A stretch of DNA of 64,000 nt, taken from the NCBI RefSeq assembly GCF_034190915.1, contig NW_026947487.1, positions 120,551,201 to 120,615,200 on the forward strand. Direction: 5' to 3'. Under the pieces are notes generated by a model. It was given only the letters and a program-made list of their open reading frames with translations. It had not been told where the DNA came from and made no database searches. The position numbers and the translations under genes were made by a program. Each line of letters starts with the position of its first letter. The stretch's first letter is position 1. This document shows positions 37,778-47,984 of this stretch, piece by piece. Source of the DNA: Cavia porcellus. Taxonomy: Eukaryota; Chordata; Mammalia; Rodentia; Caviidae.

Positions 37778-37817
37778 TAAGTTCAATTCTTAGTACCCAA
37801 AAAAAAAAAAAAAAAAG

Positions 37818-37895
37818 TGGGCCGAGAATACAGCTCAGCAGCATAAATGCCCATCTGCCAAGCCCAAGGTCCTGAGTTTTATCACCAAAATGCTC
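37818..37895 (+). repeat. ID-like SINE
   Basis: GGGCCGAGAATACAGCTCAGC, CAAGCCCAAGGTCCTGAG, TTTTATCACC; preceded by a separate A run (37800-37816). Confidence 0.7.
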
Positions 37896-38310
37896 CCCAA
37901 AACGCTTATTAATAATCTAATTTTCACACAAAGACAAGCAACATTCTGCTTTTCCTCATCCTTATTACTCGGTAGGGCCCTCTTTCCACAGAAGTAAGGA
38001 AGGCTGGCTGCCCTGCCACAGTCTCTTCTTCCTCCAGTGTACCTTGACCCATGACAGTTGCCTCTGAACCAAGCCAGACTTACCCTCAAGCTTAGCAAAC
38101 CTCACCTTACCACCAACACTTCCCACTGGCAGCTTCCTCTGAACTGCTTCCCCCAAACTGCTCCCCACCCTAAGGACAACGGCAGGCCTGCCACTAGAGA
38201 TGCCTTTGCCCCTGTGGCCAAGCAAACACTCTAGTCCTAAGAAAGAGACCAGTCAAGCCAGTTTCAAAGTGGCCTGGCTCAACAGTAACTGAATACAAAA
38301 TAGGTCATAC

Positions 38311-38389
38311 GCGGCCAGGGATTTAGCTCAGTGGCGTAAGTGCCTGCCTTGTATGTATGCGGTCTTAAGTTCGACCCCCTCTACAAAAA
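38311..38389 (+). repeat. ID-like SINE
   Basis: CGGCCAGGGATTTAGCTCAG, GTTCGACCCCC B box; GTCATAC on each side may be a short duplicate. Confidence 0.82.
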
Positions 38390-39106
38390 AAGTCATACAC
38401 ATTTGGAGTTTCCTTTAAAACACTGATTATCATATGTGCAAGGTATGAAACACTAAAGCAATGCATACCCCAAGGGAGGACTTCATCCTCGGTGAGACTC
38501 AAGCCACTGGAGCCTCTATGGAAACAGATGCCCTCCCTCTCACACAACTTACCAGGTGCATGGGGGGAGGTCTGGAATGGGGCAAGCCATCAAAGATCCC
38601 CTTCCTTCCCTAGACCACGCCCCTGGCCTCCAGCTTCTAGGAACAGTCTGAGTAGCAACAACCCTGCCCCAGTGGGCCCTCCAGGCAGTGCAGGATAGCC
38701 AAACCAGGGCCCCCAGACGCCCTGCTGCTTCCTTCCCGAAGCTGCTCCTCAAGGAAAGTTACTACAACATGCACAGAGCACCAAAAACAGTAACTACTGT
38801 CTCCAGACAATCTGGGGTGGGGAAACCTGAAAAGAAGTTTCTTTTCCAGGTGAAGCTAAAGATCCATTTCATTTTTCAGTTGAATTCCTTGCCACAGTGA
38901 AACCTGTTAGTACTTACGAATCCCCAGGGAGCTTGTACTACTGCCCCTCCGAGCAATCCTAAGTGAAAGCCAGGCCAAAGTCAAACACTGACTGAAACTC
39001 CACAAAGCCCAAGAACTCAACCTGGAGGTGCTGAACTGTCCTGCTGCTCAGGTCAGGAGCCTAGGTCATACCACCGCCTGGGGAGAGAATGTAACACAGC
39101 ACTCAC

Positions 39107-39168
39107 CGATTCCATGGCGGAAGTCAGCAGGGCTGAGCACTGTGTCAAGTCCAGCAGGGCCGTGTGTT
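39107..39168 (-). CDS. Candidate internal exon of an unidentified host gene
   Basis: On the minus strand a pyrimidine-rich acceptor (ACTCTTGTTTCAG) precedes 62 nt of GC-richer sequence that ends at a strong donor (ATCG|GTGAGTGC). One frame has an early stop; the other two are open throughout (starting THGPAGLD or HTALLDLT), so the product cannot be decided. The length is not a multiple of three. I recognise neither peptide. Paired splice sites of this quality around a 62-nt open segment are suggestive, but no neighbouring exon could be linked to it. Confidence 0.3.
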
Positions 39169-40311
39169 CTGAAACAAGAGTAAAGCCAGACCATCAGAGC
39201 CGATCTCAGCTGCAGCTCTCTCCACAGCCAGCCACAGTGGGACTACACAAAGCTGCAAAGATGCACTTGAGCTAGTTGCATGTATCTGTTCTCAACTCTC
39301 TACCCTGGAACACCAGGCCCACAGGCCGGTGAGAAGACATGCCTCAGCAGTCAGATGACTTGCGCTTGCCTGTCCTCTAGAGATGGGGCCTCCCACTTTC
39401 CATCCATGACTCAAATGGGATCACAGAAAACTTTGTCAAGGTTCCATGTGTTGCACCCTCTACACCTCATGGCCTCCCATATCTCCCCCACCTTCCATAC
39501 CACCTCCCACCTGAGCACTTGCCCCATCCACTCAGGCTACACTTGAGGTTCCTGCCTATCCCATGCCCCATGGAGGCCATCCCTTCCACATTGTCTAGGG
39601 ATCCATTCCCAAGACACAAGACCGTCATGCAGATCCAATATAAATATACTTCATGTTACCAGCATCCCACCACGAGTTTGTTTTCTTCCCAACAAAACTT
39701 TGAAGAAAAAAGATGATCTTGGAGACGATGCATGGCTGCAACTCTCAGAAGTGGGGTGAAAATGCAGACAGAGGGTAGAGTGCACAGCAAGCATGCACAA
39801 ATGCCAGGAGGAGCTCAGCTGAGCCTGGCTGCTCACAGAGCAGATCTAGGGGCCAGGGGGGAGCCTGCAGGCAAGCCTCTTACTCCTCTGCACTCCAAAC
39901 AATATATGAACACATGACACTGCTCAAACACCACAACCATGGACCAAAAAACAGGACTCAAAGGAACAGACTCAGAACTGTTCCTCCATATCCACAGGAA
40001 GACTGGTTCCAGATCTCTGCAGATACCAAAATCTGGGGTGCTTCGGTCCCTTACAGAAAGTGGAGCAGTACAATACCAACCATCTGCACAAAATTTATGC
40101 AGAGCCTAGGTAAACTCAATTATTATTGAGGTAGAAAGGGTAAAACGCCAGGAATAATAATGTTTTCACACAAGGAGTTTCCTTTTTCTCTCCTACTAGA
40201 ACCCCAAGTTTTAAGTTATTGTTCATCAAAGTACATTTACCACTATCTGACTCTTGACCATTTTTACTAATTAAAGGTGATCAATGTAAGATCAGCAAGT
40301 CTCTTTTGTTT

Positions 40312-40431
40312 TATTTTTAAAAGACAAGGTCTCTTTCTATGTAGCCTAGACAGGCCTCAAATTTGTGGCAATTCTCTTGTCTCCGCTTCTGGAGTGCTGG
40401 GATTACAGGTGTGTGCTACCACACCCTGGCT
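40312..40431 (-). repeat. B1-like SINE
   Basis: AAAGACAAGGTCTCTTTC to GGGATTACAGGTGTGTGC and CACACCCTGGCT. It faces a plus-strand B1 17 bp away. Confidence 0.83.
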
Positions 40432-40448
40432 GTTAAAATGGTCAATTC

Positions 40449-40610
40449 TAGCAGGTGTGTGGTTACAGACCTGTAATCCCACCACTCTTGAGGCTGAGGC
40501 ACAAGGACTGCTATGAGCTTGAGACCAGCCTGCACTACAAAGTGAGTCAGTTAAGGCCAACCTGAACTGCACAGTGAAACTGTCAAGAAAGAAACAGAGA
40601 CAGAGACCGA
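40449..40610 (+). repeat. B1-like SINE
   Basis: TAGCAGGTGTGTGGTTACAG ... TGAGACCAGCCTGCACTACA ... GTGAAACTGTCAAGAAAG. Confidence 0.85.
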
Positions 40611-41529
40611 CAGATAGAAAGAAATGATGAATTCTTTTTGTTCACATGATTTAACTTACTAAAGAAACCAGAATCTCTTCCATTGGCCCATACACATTTC
40701 TTTCAGATCAACACATTTCTCCGCAGATTTTAAAGTACTGGACATTGCTCAAGGTGCTAACTCTTCCTCCTCCACACTACCTTTCCAGTCTCCCAAATGC
40801 ACAGGAACCCAAATTAGCAAAGACAGGCCTCAGTTCCAGGTGTGCAAACACACTGTCAGCCAGAAAGCTACTTTTCTATGACAACCTTTTGTAGAACCAC
40901 AATTTTAATATGAATTGGGCTGATCAAGGATCTTATTAAAGCCCAAGACTGACTATGGAAGGCTGGTACAGAGGAGCACTATATATTCACTGGCCGAGCA
41001 AGCTGGCACAACCATGAAACCCTGGGTTCCGGGTGGCAATCAAACCTAAACAGCCTCAGCACTGAGTTTCTCCTTGTCTCTTCCCAACAAACCAGAGCAG
41101 CAACAGAAAACTATAGGACTTTAGAAGGCCAGTGTGGCACTATGATTCTCCTGGAAAACATTATTTTTTCATTTTCTAAAAAGTTTTCTAAGTACAGTAT
41201 AATGATGGCATTCGTGGTGGCCAGCTGGAACACGTAATAGACCCATCTTACTTTTTACTTTCCCCTCTCCTCCTCCATCCCTCTCTTCATCTCTTGGTTT
41301 CTTTCTCATGTACGAAAGATCTACGTCACTATTTCCTATTGTACATGTCCATACAGGGCTTAGGAAATGTGTATCAGAGTCCACCCAGCAACACAAAATG
41401 ATGCCCGTACCCCAGGACAAACACCACCACTCAGAGCAGCCACGCACTCAGTGTCTGACCCAACAAGCTGGACCACTCAAGACTGCCATTCCTATAGGTC
41501 GAAAGGGATCCAATCACCTTCTCTAGTAT

Positions 41530-41768
41530 GTTTAAGGCAGGTGGGTCACCCCAGGTGTCCCTCGAGGGGTAAGGCTTAAACTAAATGGTGTAACCACACC
41601 ATGGAACACTGCTCAGCACCAGCAAAGATGGAGGTAGAGATACAGGCAGCCGATACAGGGACTCAAGTCAATCCCAAACAGTTACATTTCTACAATTCCA
41701 CACTTATGACTCCTACAATAGCAAAATTTTAGAATGCAGAACACATTAGTGGTTCCCAAGAAAAGATG
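41530..41768 (+). repeat. Old L1 3' fragment
   Basis: CACACCATGGAACACTGCTCAGC ordering, then CTCCTACAATAGCAAAATTTT and TTAGTGGTTCCC, match ancient mammalian L1 3' regions in outline. Confidence 0.5.
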
Positions 41769-42062
41769 GTCAGAGGGAAATAAGTGTGCTAGAAGGCAGC
41801 AGATCTCCCCACCCACTGTGGTGACAAATGCCACAGAAGCAAATCCTCTTCCTCACAGATCTGAGTGTAAGGAAACCTGAGACAATCTGAACAAAGCTAA
41901 CAAATTTCAGCATCACCAGTATCTGAGTTATCATACAGTATAGTTTTGCAAAATACAACCAGGAGGAGAAAGTGAATGGACTATGTATACAAACTCCCTT
42001 GAATTGTCTCTTACCAAAAAAAAGAAGGCAAGAGAGATGATTCTATGATTTTTGCCAGATTT

Positions 42063-42189
42063 TTTCTTTCTTTTTTTTTTTTTTTTTTTTTTTTTGTCTT
42101 TTTCATTTTTATCGGTACCAGGGATCGAGCTCATGACCGCCTGCTTGCAAGGCAGGTGCTTATGCTGCTGAGCTAAATCCCCAGCCCCC
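42063..42189 (-). repeat. ID-like SINE
   Basis: Long T run, TTTTTCATTTTTATCGGTAC, GGGATCGAGCTCATGACC, GCTAAATCCCCAGCCCC; close to the young subfamily. Confidence 0.92.
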
Positions 42190-42194
42190 AACCC

Positions 42195-42344
42195 TTTTTT
42201 TCTTAAAGACAGAGTTCCAACAAGTGATTCAGGCTGGACTTGAACTGACTATGCATCGTCACAGGCTGGCCTCAACGTCACTGAGATCTTCTTGCTTCAG
42301 CATCACAAGTGCTGGGATTACAGGCACACACCACCAATTCCAGC
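42195..42344 (-). repeat. B1-like SINE
   Basis: TTAAAGACAGAGTTCCAAC through GTGCTGGGATTACAGGCAC to CACCAATTCCAGCTGG. Confidence 0.85.
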
Positions 42345-42567
42345 TGGTTTTGTCTAGTATTAACTCATTTAATTAATCCTCACAGTAACCCCACAATGTT
42401 TCAGGATTATCCCCATCTTGACAGATCAGAAAAAGGCCTTAGCAGTTTGACACTCAGTCAGTCACACACGAAATGGTTGGAGCTAGTACTCAAATCCAGC
42501 TGGCTGCAGATCCCACAGGCCATCGCCATCTCTAGAAATGACGGGTGTCAAGTGTACACATGCAGTA

Positions 42568-42722
42568 CCGGGCAAGGTGTGTGTGCCTGTAATGCCAGTA
42601 CACAGGAGGCTGCAGGAGAAGGATCCTTGTGAGTTCAAGACCAGCCTGGGCTACAAAGTGAGCTCAAGGCCAGCCCAAACTGCATAGTGAGACCCTGTCT
42701 CAAAAAGACCAAAAAACAAAAG
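42568..42722 (+). repeat. B1-like SINE
   Basis: GGGCAAGGTGTGTGTGCCTG to GACCCTGTCTCAAAAAGACC with both internal duplicate halves. Confidence 0.92.
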
Positions 42723-43559
42723 GTGTGCACACTCATGGTATACCTTGAATTAACCTCTAGAATGCACATGAGGTGCCGCTTGAAGACCACAGCTCTAGCC
42801 TGTCTCACTTTCTTGTGAGGTTCACAGATTGAAGGCCCCAAGAAGGCTGGCTACAGACCATCGCACTTCAGGTACCTCAGGGTGGGCAGCTACCTGTGCT
42901 CTGGAGGTCCTCTGCCTGAGCTTGCCCCCCTTGTCTTTCTTGCATATGGTTATATTTATGTTTCTTTGGTTTTTAGTGGGGAGAGGAATGAGATACTTAT
43001 TACCTGTTACTGTTTCCTTTGTTTTAGAATGAGAAAGACAAGCTTACATGAATAAAGACAACTTAGTAACTAGAAATGGCTATAGGTAGAAAACAAGACA
43101 GGAGAGTAAGGATGCTCTTTGTGGGTTAAAAACTAGTGGTCAACTTAAATGCCAGCTGAACTGAATTAGGGTGGTGCTGACAGTGGATGGCCCATCTGAG
43201 GACTGTTGCCAGAACAGAAAGGATAGACCTGGAGAGGAGGAGCAGCACTGTGGGCTCTCCTAAATGGTGGTGGTTTTGCCGTTGGTTCTCGTGGAGAAGC
43301 TTGCCATGCTGGCTCCCTAATATGAACGTGGCTGTTATTAGAGGAGCCTGGGACCTTGTCGCTGAAAATGTCTGGGGTTTGCTTTGGGGGAGCTCTGATC
43401 CTTGCTCTGAGGATTGCTTCCTGGCTCTGAAGGGGAAGGAGTGTGCTGTTCAGTCTCCAGGAGACGCCTGTCACACTGGCTTCCTGCTATGAACTCAGCT
43501 GTTGTCATTGCTGGGGGAGTATGGGGACTGCTGGAGGTACTGGAGCCCTCATAAGCAGT

Positions 43560-43775
43560 CATCATCACTTTACAAAAGCCCAGTCCACGCACTAACATGA
43601 ACTTCCTCTTCACCATCCAGGAGCAGCCTGAGCCCTCACCAGAAGCCACACTGGTACTGATACTGTGTTCTTGGACTTCCAAAACTATGAGCCAAAATAT
43701 GGTGACTATGTTTACTTTGTAAATTACAGAATCTCAGGTATTCTGGTATGGTAACAGAAAACAGACTAAGACAAT
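43560..43775 (+). repeat. ERVL-MaLR-type LTR 3' end
   Basis: GTGTTCTTGGACTTCC, CTATGAGCCAAAATA, TTACAGAATCTCAGGTATTC, GTAACAGAAAACAGACTAAG: the usual MaLR LTR 3' order. The 5' limit is uncertain and may reach about 43.14 kb. Confidence 0.65.
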
Positions 43776-44288
43776 ATTCACAAAACTCCAAAGAAAACAT
43801 GTACTATGTCTTTGGAGTTCACAATCAATCTCACCATTTTAGGATCAGGGTAATAGGCACTGGAAATATCCAAGAAATTAGCATTCAGCTTTGCGGCCAT
43901 TTTGTCTCCCCAGGATGAAGCTCCTCCAAAACAACGCTTATTTATTCTCAAATTCTCAACGCCCATCTGTTTTATCTCTACAAAATGAACAATCCAAGTG
44001 AAATAGACTGCAGGACACTGGGTACCAGTCTGTCTTTTGTTAAGAAGTAGGCACAGAATCAGACACAGCTCAATGAAAATATTCTTCTCATGCTACAAGC
44101 CTCATTCACAGAATTCCTTGCAAGAACTCCACATTTCCTCCCTGGATCCTCCTCAAAATGAGTTCATCATGTAGCAAGAGTTCAAAAGAGCAATGCCCCA
44201 AGCTAGCAGAGAAAACCCAAAGGAAACCAAAAACTACCATCAATGAGATAAAACTAAAAGCTTGCACTGAAGTGCCTAGCTAAAAACT

Positions 44289-44339
44289 CACAGAAAGGAA
44301 TGTACATCTAAAGCACAGAAAGGAATGCAAATCTAAAAC
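44289..44339 (+). repeat. About 26-bp tandem duplication
   Basis: CACAGAAAGGAATGTACATC is followed by CACAGAAAGGAATGCAAATC, each with TAAA after it. Confidence 0.8.
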
Positions 44340-44349
44340 AAACAAACAG

Positions 44350-44439
44350 GCTGGGGATTTAGCTCAGCGGTATAAGCACCTGCCTGGCAAGTGCAAGGTT
44401 GTGAGTTCGATCCCCGGTATCACAATAAATAAATAAAAA
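44350..44439 (+). repeat. ID-like SINE
   Basis: GGCTGGGGATTTAGCTCAGC, GAGTTCGATCCCCGGTATC, tail of AATA units. Confidence 0.92.
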
Positions 44440-44654
44440 CTATTACAGCTCATAAATGAGTTCAAGTTACATATACAAGATCAGTGTGTAAAATCCAGTC
44501 AGTGTCATAACTACAATGAACAATGTGAAATGTAAATTAAGAAAACAATTCTTAACAGCATCTAAAAGAATAAAACATTTAGCAATAAACTGAACCACAC
44601 ATAATTAAGCTGAAGAAAGCATTGATTTTTTCTGTAGCTGAAAATACGTATTTT

Positions 44655-44745
44655 AGGCGGGGTGTGGTGACAAACACCTGTTATCTGAGTACTTGTGAGC
44701 CTGAGGCAGCAGCATAGCATCACCAAGAGTTTAAGGCCAGTCCGT
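44655..44745 (+). repeat. B1-like SINE, left part
   Basis: GGCGGGGTGTGGTGACAAAC then GAGCCTGAGGCAGCAGCAT and AAGGCCAGTCC; ends early, then (CATA)n-like sequence follows to 44776. Confidence 0.65.
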
Positions 44746-45063
44746 CATTCATACACACATGCATGCATACATACATAAAATACTGAAATGTGCCTATCTT
44801 ATTCTTCTCATTCTAAGATAAGTGTTTCCTGCAGTCATAAATTCACACAAATGTACAAACTGAAGTTTAATTAGATGCAAACACACACACACACACCAAC
44901 AAAGTAAGTGTTAAGAGTTGAACAAAACACTGTCAAAAGAAATTGAATAGAGGGAACTGGGAAATTTAACAGGGTTGTAACAGCACCACTTCCCACGGTA
45001 ACCTGCTACAGTAGCTTTTTCAAAACTTGACAAGTAACCAGTACTCAAGAGGCTGAGGCAAGC

Positions 45064-45230
45064 TGGGTGTAGTGGAGCTTGCCTGTAATTCCAGCACTCA
45101 ACAGGCTGGGGGGGGGGGGGGATACCTGAGGCAAAAGGAGTTCAAGGTCAGCCTGGGCCACACAGTGAGTTCAAGGGCAGCCCACACACAAAGTGAGACT
45201 GTCTCAAAACACAACACAAAATGACACAAA
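45064..45230 (+). repeat. B1-like SINE with inserted G run
   Basis: GCTGGGTGTAGTGGAGCTTG to GAGACTGTCTCAAAAC; a run of 14 G at about 45108-45121 sits where GCTGAGGCAGG normally is. Confidence 0.87.
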
Positions 45231-45312
45231 ACCCTAAAATCCATGTAGAATAGTAAACACTTTCCTTTGAAGATTTTATATTGCACAATTTAGAGAACTG
45301 TAAATTTCTTAA

Positions 45313-45409
45313 ATTTTTTTTTTTGGGGGGGGGGTGTCCTGGGGATTGAACTCACAACCTCGAGCTTGCTAGGCAGGCACTTATGCCACTGAGCTGAATC
45401 CCCAGCCCA
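45313..45409 (-). repeat. ID-like SINE
   Basis: T run, G run, then GGGGATTGAACTCACAACC and GAGCTGAATCCCCAGCCC. Confidence 0.85.
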
Positions 45410-45447
45410 AGTTTCTTAAATCATGAGAGTATAAAAATAGAATCTGG

Positions 45448-45550
45448 GGGGCTGCGGATTTAGCTCAGTGGCATAAGCGCCTGCCTTGCAAGCAGGCAGT
45501 CATGAGCTCGATCCCCGGTACCGATAAAAAGGAAAAAGACAAAAAAAAAA
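45448..45550 (+). repeat. Young ID-like SINE
   Basis: GGGCTGCGGATTTAGCTCAG, GAGCTCGATCCCCGGTACCG, GATAAAAAGGAAAAAGAC, poly(A). 15-bp perfect duplicate AAAAATAGAATCTGG (45433-45447, 45551-45565). Confidence 0.93.
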
Positions 45551-45667
45551 AAAAATAGAATCTGGTACGTCTAGTTAGTACTTGTATGATACTATTAAAT
45601 TTTCTAAAATTGTTGTTCTTAATTATTAAGAAAAAAGTTTTTGTTTGTTTGTTTTGTGTGTGCAGGT

Positions 45668-45763
45668 TTTTTTTTTTTGGGGGGGGTACTGGGAATTGAC
45701 CTTTTTTGGTACTGGGAAAGGACTTTGTACTTGCTGGGCAGGCACTCAGCCATGTCTCTGGCC
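45668..45763 (-). repeat. ID-like SINE, rearranged
   Basis: T and G runs, GGTACTGGGAATTGACC, then a second GGTACTGGGAAAGGAC, so the B-box end is repeated; A-box side CAGCCATGTCTCTGGCCC. Confidence 0.6.
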
Positions 45764-46755
45764 CAAAACAGTATTCTAACAATTTTAGATCTAAAAGTCT
45801 GATTCTTCCATATTTGACATAATATTCTATACATTCTTGTTCCTAAATGTGAACTGCTCTTTTCATTTAGACTGCAAGCTCACAGCAATAACTCAATAAA
45901 TTTGTAATATCTGAGATAGGACAAAGGCAAATGGAGGAAGGCAGGATTCTATATCTGATATGCAGCAAAAGTGAATTTCTAGTCACTCAAGTCAGTCAAT
46001 ACTGGGTGGGTTTTTCCTCGGCTGAGAACAATGTTTAATAAACACCTGTTGGGTAGATGCATCTAAACAAGAGTCCCATTGGCAGGCTCTCCCAGCCCTG
46101 TTAGATGTGTCCCCTACCTTCAATCACCACTTCTCCAGTCTCACTAATGCACCGTGGTGCCCGACCACTGCAACCAAAGAACATCACCAAATGAAGCAAA
46201 CTGTTTCCTTGAGACCAACAAAGGAAGCTTGCTTGTCCTTAGGTGTAATCTTCCACAAACCCTCTCTAGCAATCTTGCTAACTGGCTCTGCCGGCACTCT
46301 TCTACTTCCTGTCACATCGTGAAGGGAGGCCTGCAGCCTTGGAAGTGGGTATACAAGCTGAGGGCAGGGAAGCTAGTGAGCCTCCTGCACATGGAGTTCA
46401 CATCCCATTCCTAACTTCCCTGTACATAGAAAACCTTCCAGTCCCCAGGACTGGCCATGCAAAACCTGCTTCCTCATTAAGAAGTATTTACACAACTCTT
46501 AAGTAGCAAAGAAGAATGCAATAAATCTAGCTGGCCTCGGTGGGTGTGCTAAAGTGCAAAATGATAATCCACATTTATCATCTTCTTCAGTGACACACCC
46601 GAAGTCTGGAACGTCCTGGCACCAACATGGGCTTTAAAGAGCTAACATGTGGAGGCCTCTCCAGCCACCACCAACCACACAATGCACAGCAGGTACTGGA
46701 CCCTCCACTAGAGGGTCTCCCAACCACAACAATACCATCAGAAGCAAGGGTATCC

Positions 46756-46858
46756 GGGCCAGGGATTTTAGCTCAGTGGTGTAAGCGCCTGCCTGGCAAG
46801 TGCGAGGTCGTAAGTTCGATCCCCAGCACACACACACAAAAAAGCAGCAGCAGAAAGC
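46756..46858 (+). repeat. ID-like SINE
   Basis: GGGCCAGGGATTTTAGCTCAG, GTAAGTTCGATCCCCAGC, then (CA)n and AGCAGCAG. Perfect 13-bp duplicate AGCAAGGGTATCC (46743-46755, 46859-46871). Confidence 0.9.
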
Positions 46859-46871
46859 AGCAAGGGTATCC

Positions 46872-47296
46872 CATCTGTATTTCTCATAAGAAACCAAACT
46901 CTAAGCAGCTGAGTAATTTACCTACAGATTAGGATCCAGCTCACACTCCAGAGTTCACATCTATGCAAGCCACACACACCACTCCCTCACCGCACCCACT
47001 GCACCCTGGGCTTTAGGAGAGAGCATCTGAAGTCTAAAAGGCAATACTTTTCTAGACCTGTACAACACTGACACAATGCTGAGAACCACAAGCAAAAGCA
47101 GGACTGATCCTGTAAACCATCTGTGTTCCAGGCTCCTGCTTGCTAACTGTATTTTTCTGCTTCATCTCACTTGTAGATTTTCTTCCACCAACTTCATTCC
47201 CTCCTTAGCGAGCCACAGGCCTATGTAGCTTTAATAAATATGCTGTTTAATCCCAACTGTCACTTCAGCTTTCTCCTAAACTCACCATATGTTGTC
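46872..47296. other. Host flank left of the ERV
   Basis: Ordinary host sequence with no SINE. It ends directly at the CTTATC duplicate. Confidence 0.55.
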
Positions 47297-47302
47297 CTTA
47301 TC
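47297..47302. repeat. Left target-site duplication of the ERV (6 bp)
   Basis: The six bases before the 5' LTR are CTTATC. The six after the 3' LTR (52244-52249) are CATATC, matching at 5 of 6 positions. A 6-bp duplication is the size made by betaretroviral and IAP-type integrases, so both ends look like one original insertion with a later point change. Confidence 0.75.
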
Positions 47303-47471
47303 TGTTGGGAGCCGCGTCTGTGATAGCTCGCCTTGCGCGGCGGACGTGCGGCCTGTGGTAAAGAGCAAAGCCTGAGGTAGGTTACCCCTCCCATCGAATA
47401 TGTTAGTTTCCTGCTTACCGCGTAAACAACCCGCTCAACAATATAGTCTGCCTGGCAACTGATGATGTTAG

Positions 47472-47527
47472 CCAATCAGCTTGCCTTGCTTACTTTAACA
47501 TGATTGGACACTGTACCCGTATATATA
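47472..47527 (+). promoter_or_regulatory. LTR U3 promoter elements (CCAAT and TATA)
   Basis: CCAAT sits at 47472-47476 and TATATATA at 47520-47527, about 45 bp apart, a normal spacing for a retroviral U3 promoter. Both are unchanged in the 3' LTR (51930-51934 and 51978-51985). Promoter function is inferred from position and motif only. Confidence 0.7.
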
Positions 47528-47584
47528 CCGGTGCCACCCCTGGGCGGAAGAAGAAGCCAGGTAGAAGCCCAGAAGTAAAAGCCC

Positions 47585-47673
47585 AAAAGGAGCCGCGGAG
47601 AGCGGACCGGTAGAGGCTTTGGGGCAGACTGAAGCACAAAAGGAGCCGCGGGGAGCGGACCAGAGGAGGCTTC
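47585..47673 (+). repeat. Degenerate tandem repeat inside the LTR (period 53 bp)
   Basis: The segment starting AAAAGGAGCCGCGG at 47585 repeats from 47638 with a few changes; the second unit is partial. The same pair occurs in the 3' LTR at 52043 and 52096. It lies downstream of the TATA box and upstream of AATAAA, so it should fall in transcribed R sequence. Its role is unknown. Confidence 0.75.
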
Positions 47674-47711
47674 AGCTGGGAGAACCCAGGGCAGGCTGTA
47701 CGGAGAAGGAA

Positions 47712-47717
47712 AATAAA
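47712..47717 (+). terminator. LTR polyadenylation signal AATAAA
   Basis: AATAAA lies in an A-rich stretch about 70 bp before the LTR end. In the 3' LTR the equivalent signal (52170-52175) would direct 3' end formation of the viral RNA. In the 5' copy it would have to be bypassed. Confidence 0.7.
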
Positions 47718-47787
47718 AAGAAAAGGTTGTCCACTACCAGACTTTGTCGTGTGTCCTTCCTGCCGGCCGGGAGCGGACATCGACATT

Positions 47788-47805
47788 TGGAGGCCCGCCC
47801 GGGGA
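47788..47805 (+). other. Primer-binding site (tRNA not assigned)
   Basis: Two bases after the LTR end an 18-nt segment starts TGGAGGCCCGCC, the place and TGG start expected of a retroviral primer-binding site. It does not match the Phe site I remember for mouse IAP or the Lys sites of MMTV and HERV-K. It partly resembles Pro- and Asp-type sites. The tRNA cannot be named without a tRNA search. Confidence 0.65.
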
Positions 47806-47861
47806 CTGATCACCCCCGAGACGTGGAAGTGGACAACGCTCCAGTACAGAGCTGCGAGACA

Positions 47862-47868
47862 GGTGAGT
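47862..47868 (+). promoter_or_regulatory. Candidate major splice donor in the ERV leader
   Basis: CAG|GTGAGT lies between the primer-binding site and gag, as in retroviruses that make subgenomic RNA. A second GTGAGT is at 47966. With env missing, any spliced product would have no obvious coding purpose. Splicing is inferred from motif and position. Confidence 0.5.
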
Positions 47869-47984
47869 TGGGGATAAGCCTGGGCTCTGGGTGGCGCGCA
47901 CCTACAGGGCTTTTAGACTCCCCTCAGGCTCACGCGTAAGTGGCGGATTCCTTGGGCCTCACGCGGTGAGTAACATATTAAAAG

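Larger units (their letters stand above)
47303..47785 (+). repeat. 5' LTR of a class II (ERVK/IAP-like) endogenous retrovirus
   Basis: This 483-bp repeat recurs at 51761-52243 with one difference: G at 47749, A at 52207, in a CpG context. It begins TGTTGGGAGCCGCG, like mouse IAP LTRs as I remember them, and ends in CA. A CCAAT box lies at 47472-47476, a TATA-like run (TATATATA) at 47520-47527 and an AATAAA at 47712-47717. That order fits U3-R-U5, with transcription expected to start roughly 25-30 bp after the TATA run. It is far richer in CpG than its surroundings, consistent with recent arrival. The family assignment rests on the LTR ends, TSD size and encoded proteins. Confidence 0.95.

Noticed and set aside
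43778..43966. 62-codon minus frame with a good Kozak ATG (MAAKLNANFLD) and a donor-like site after 22 codons
   Set aside because: No promoter or CpG context, no recognised protein, and it lies next to a MaLR LTR end; chance is more likely.
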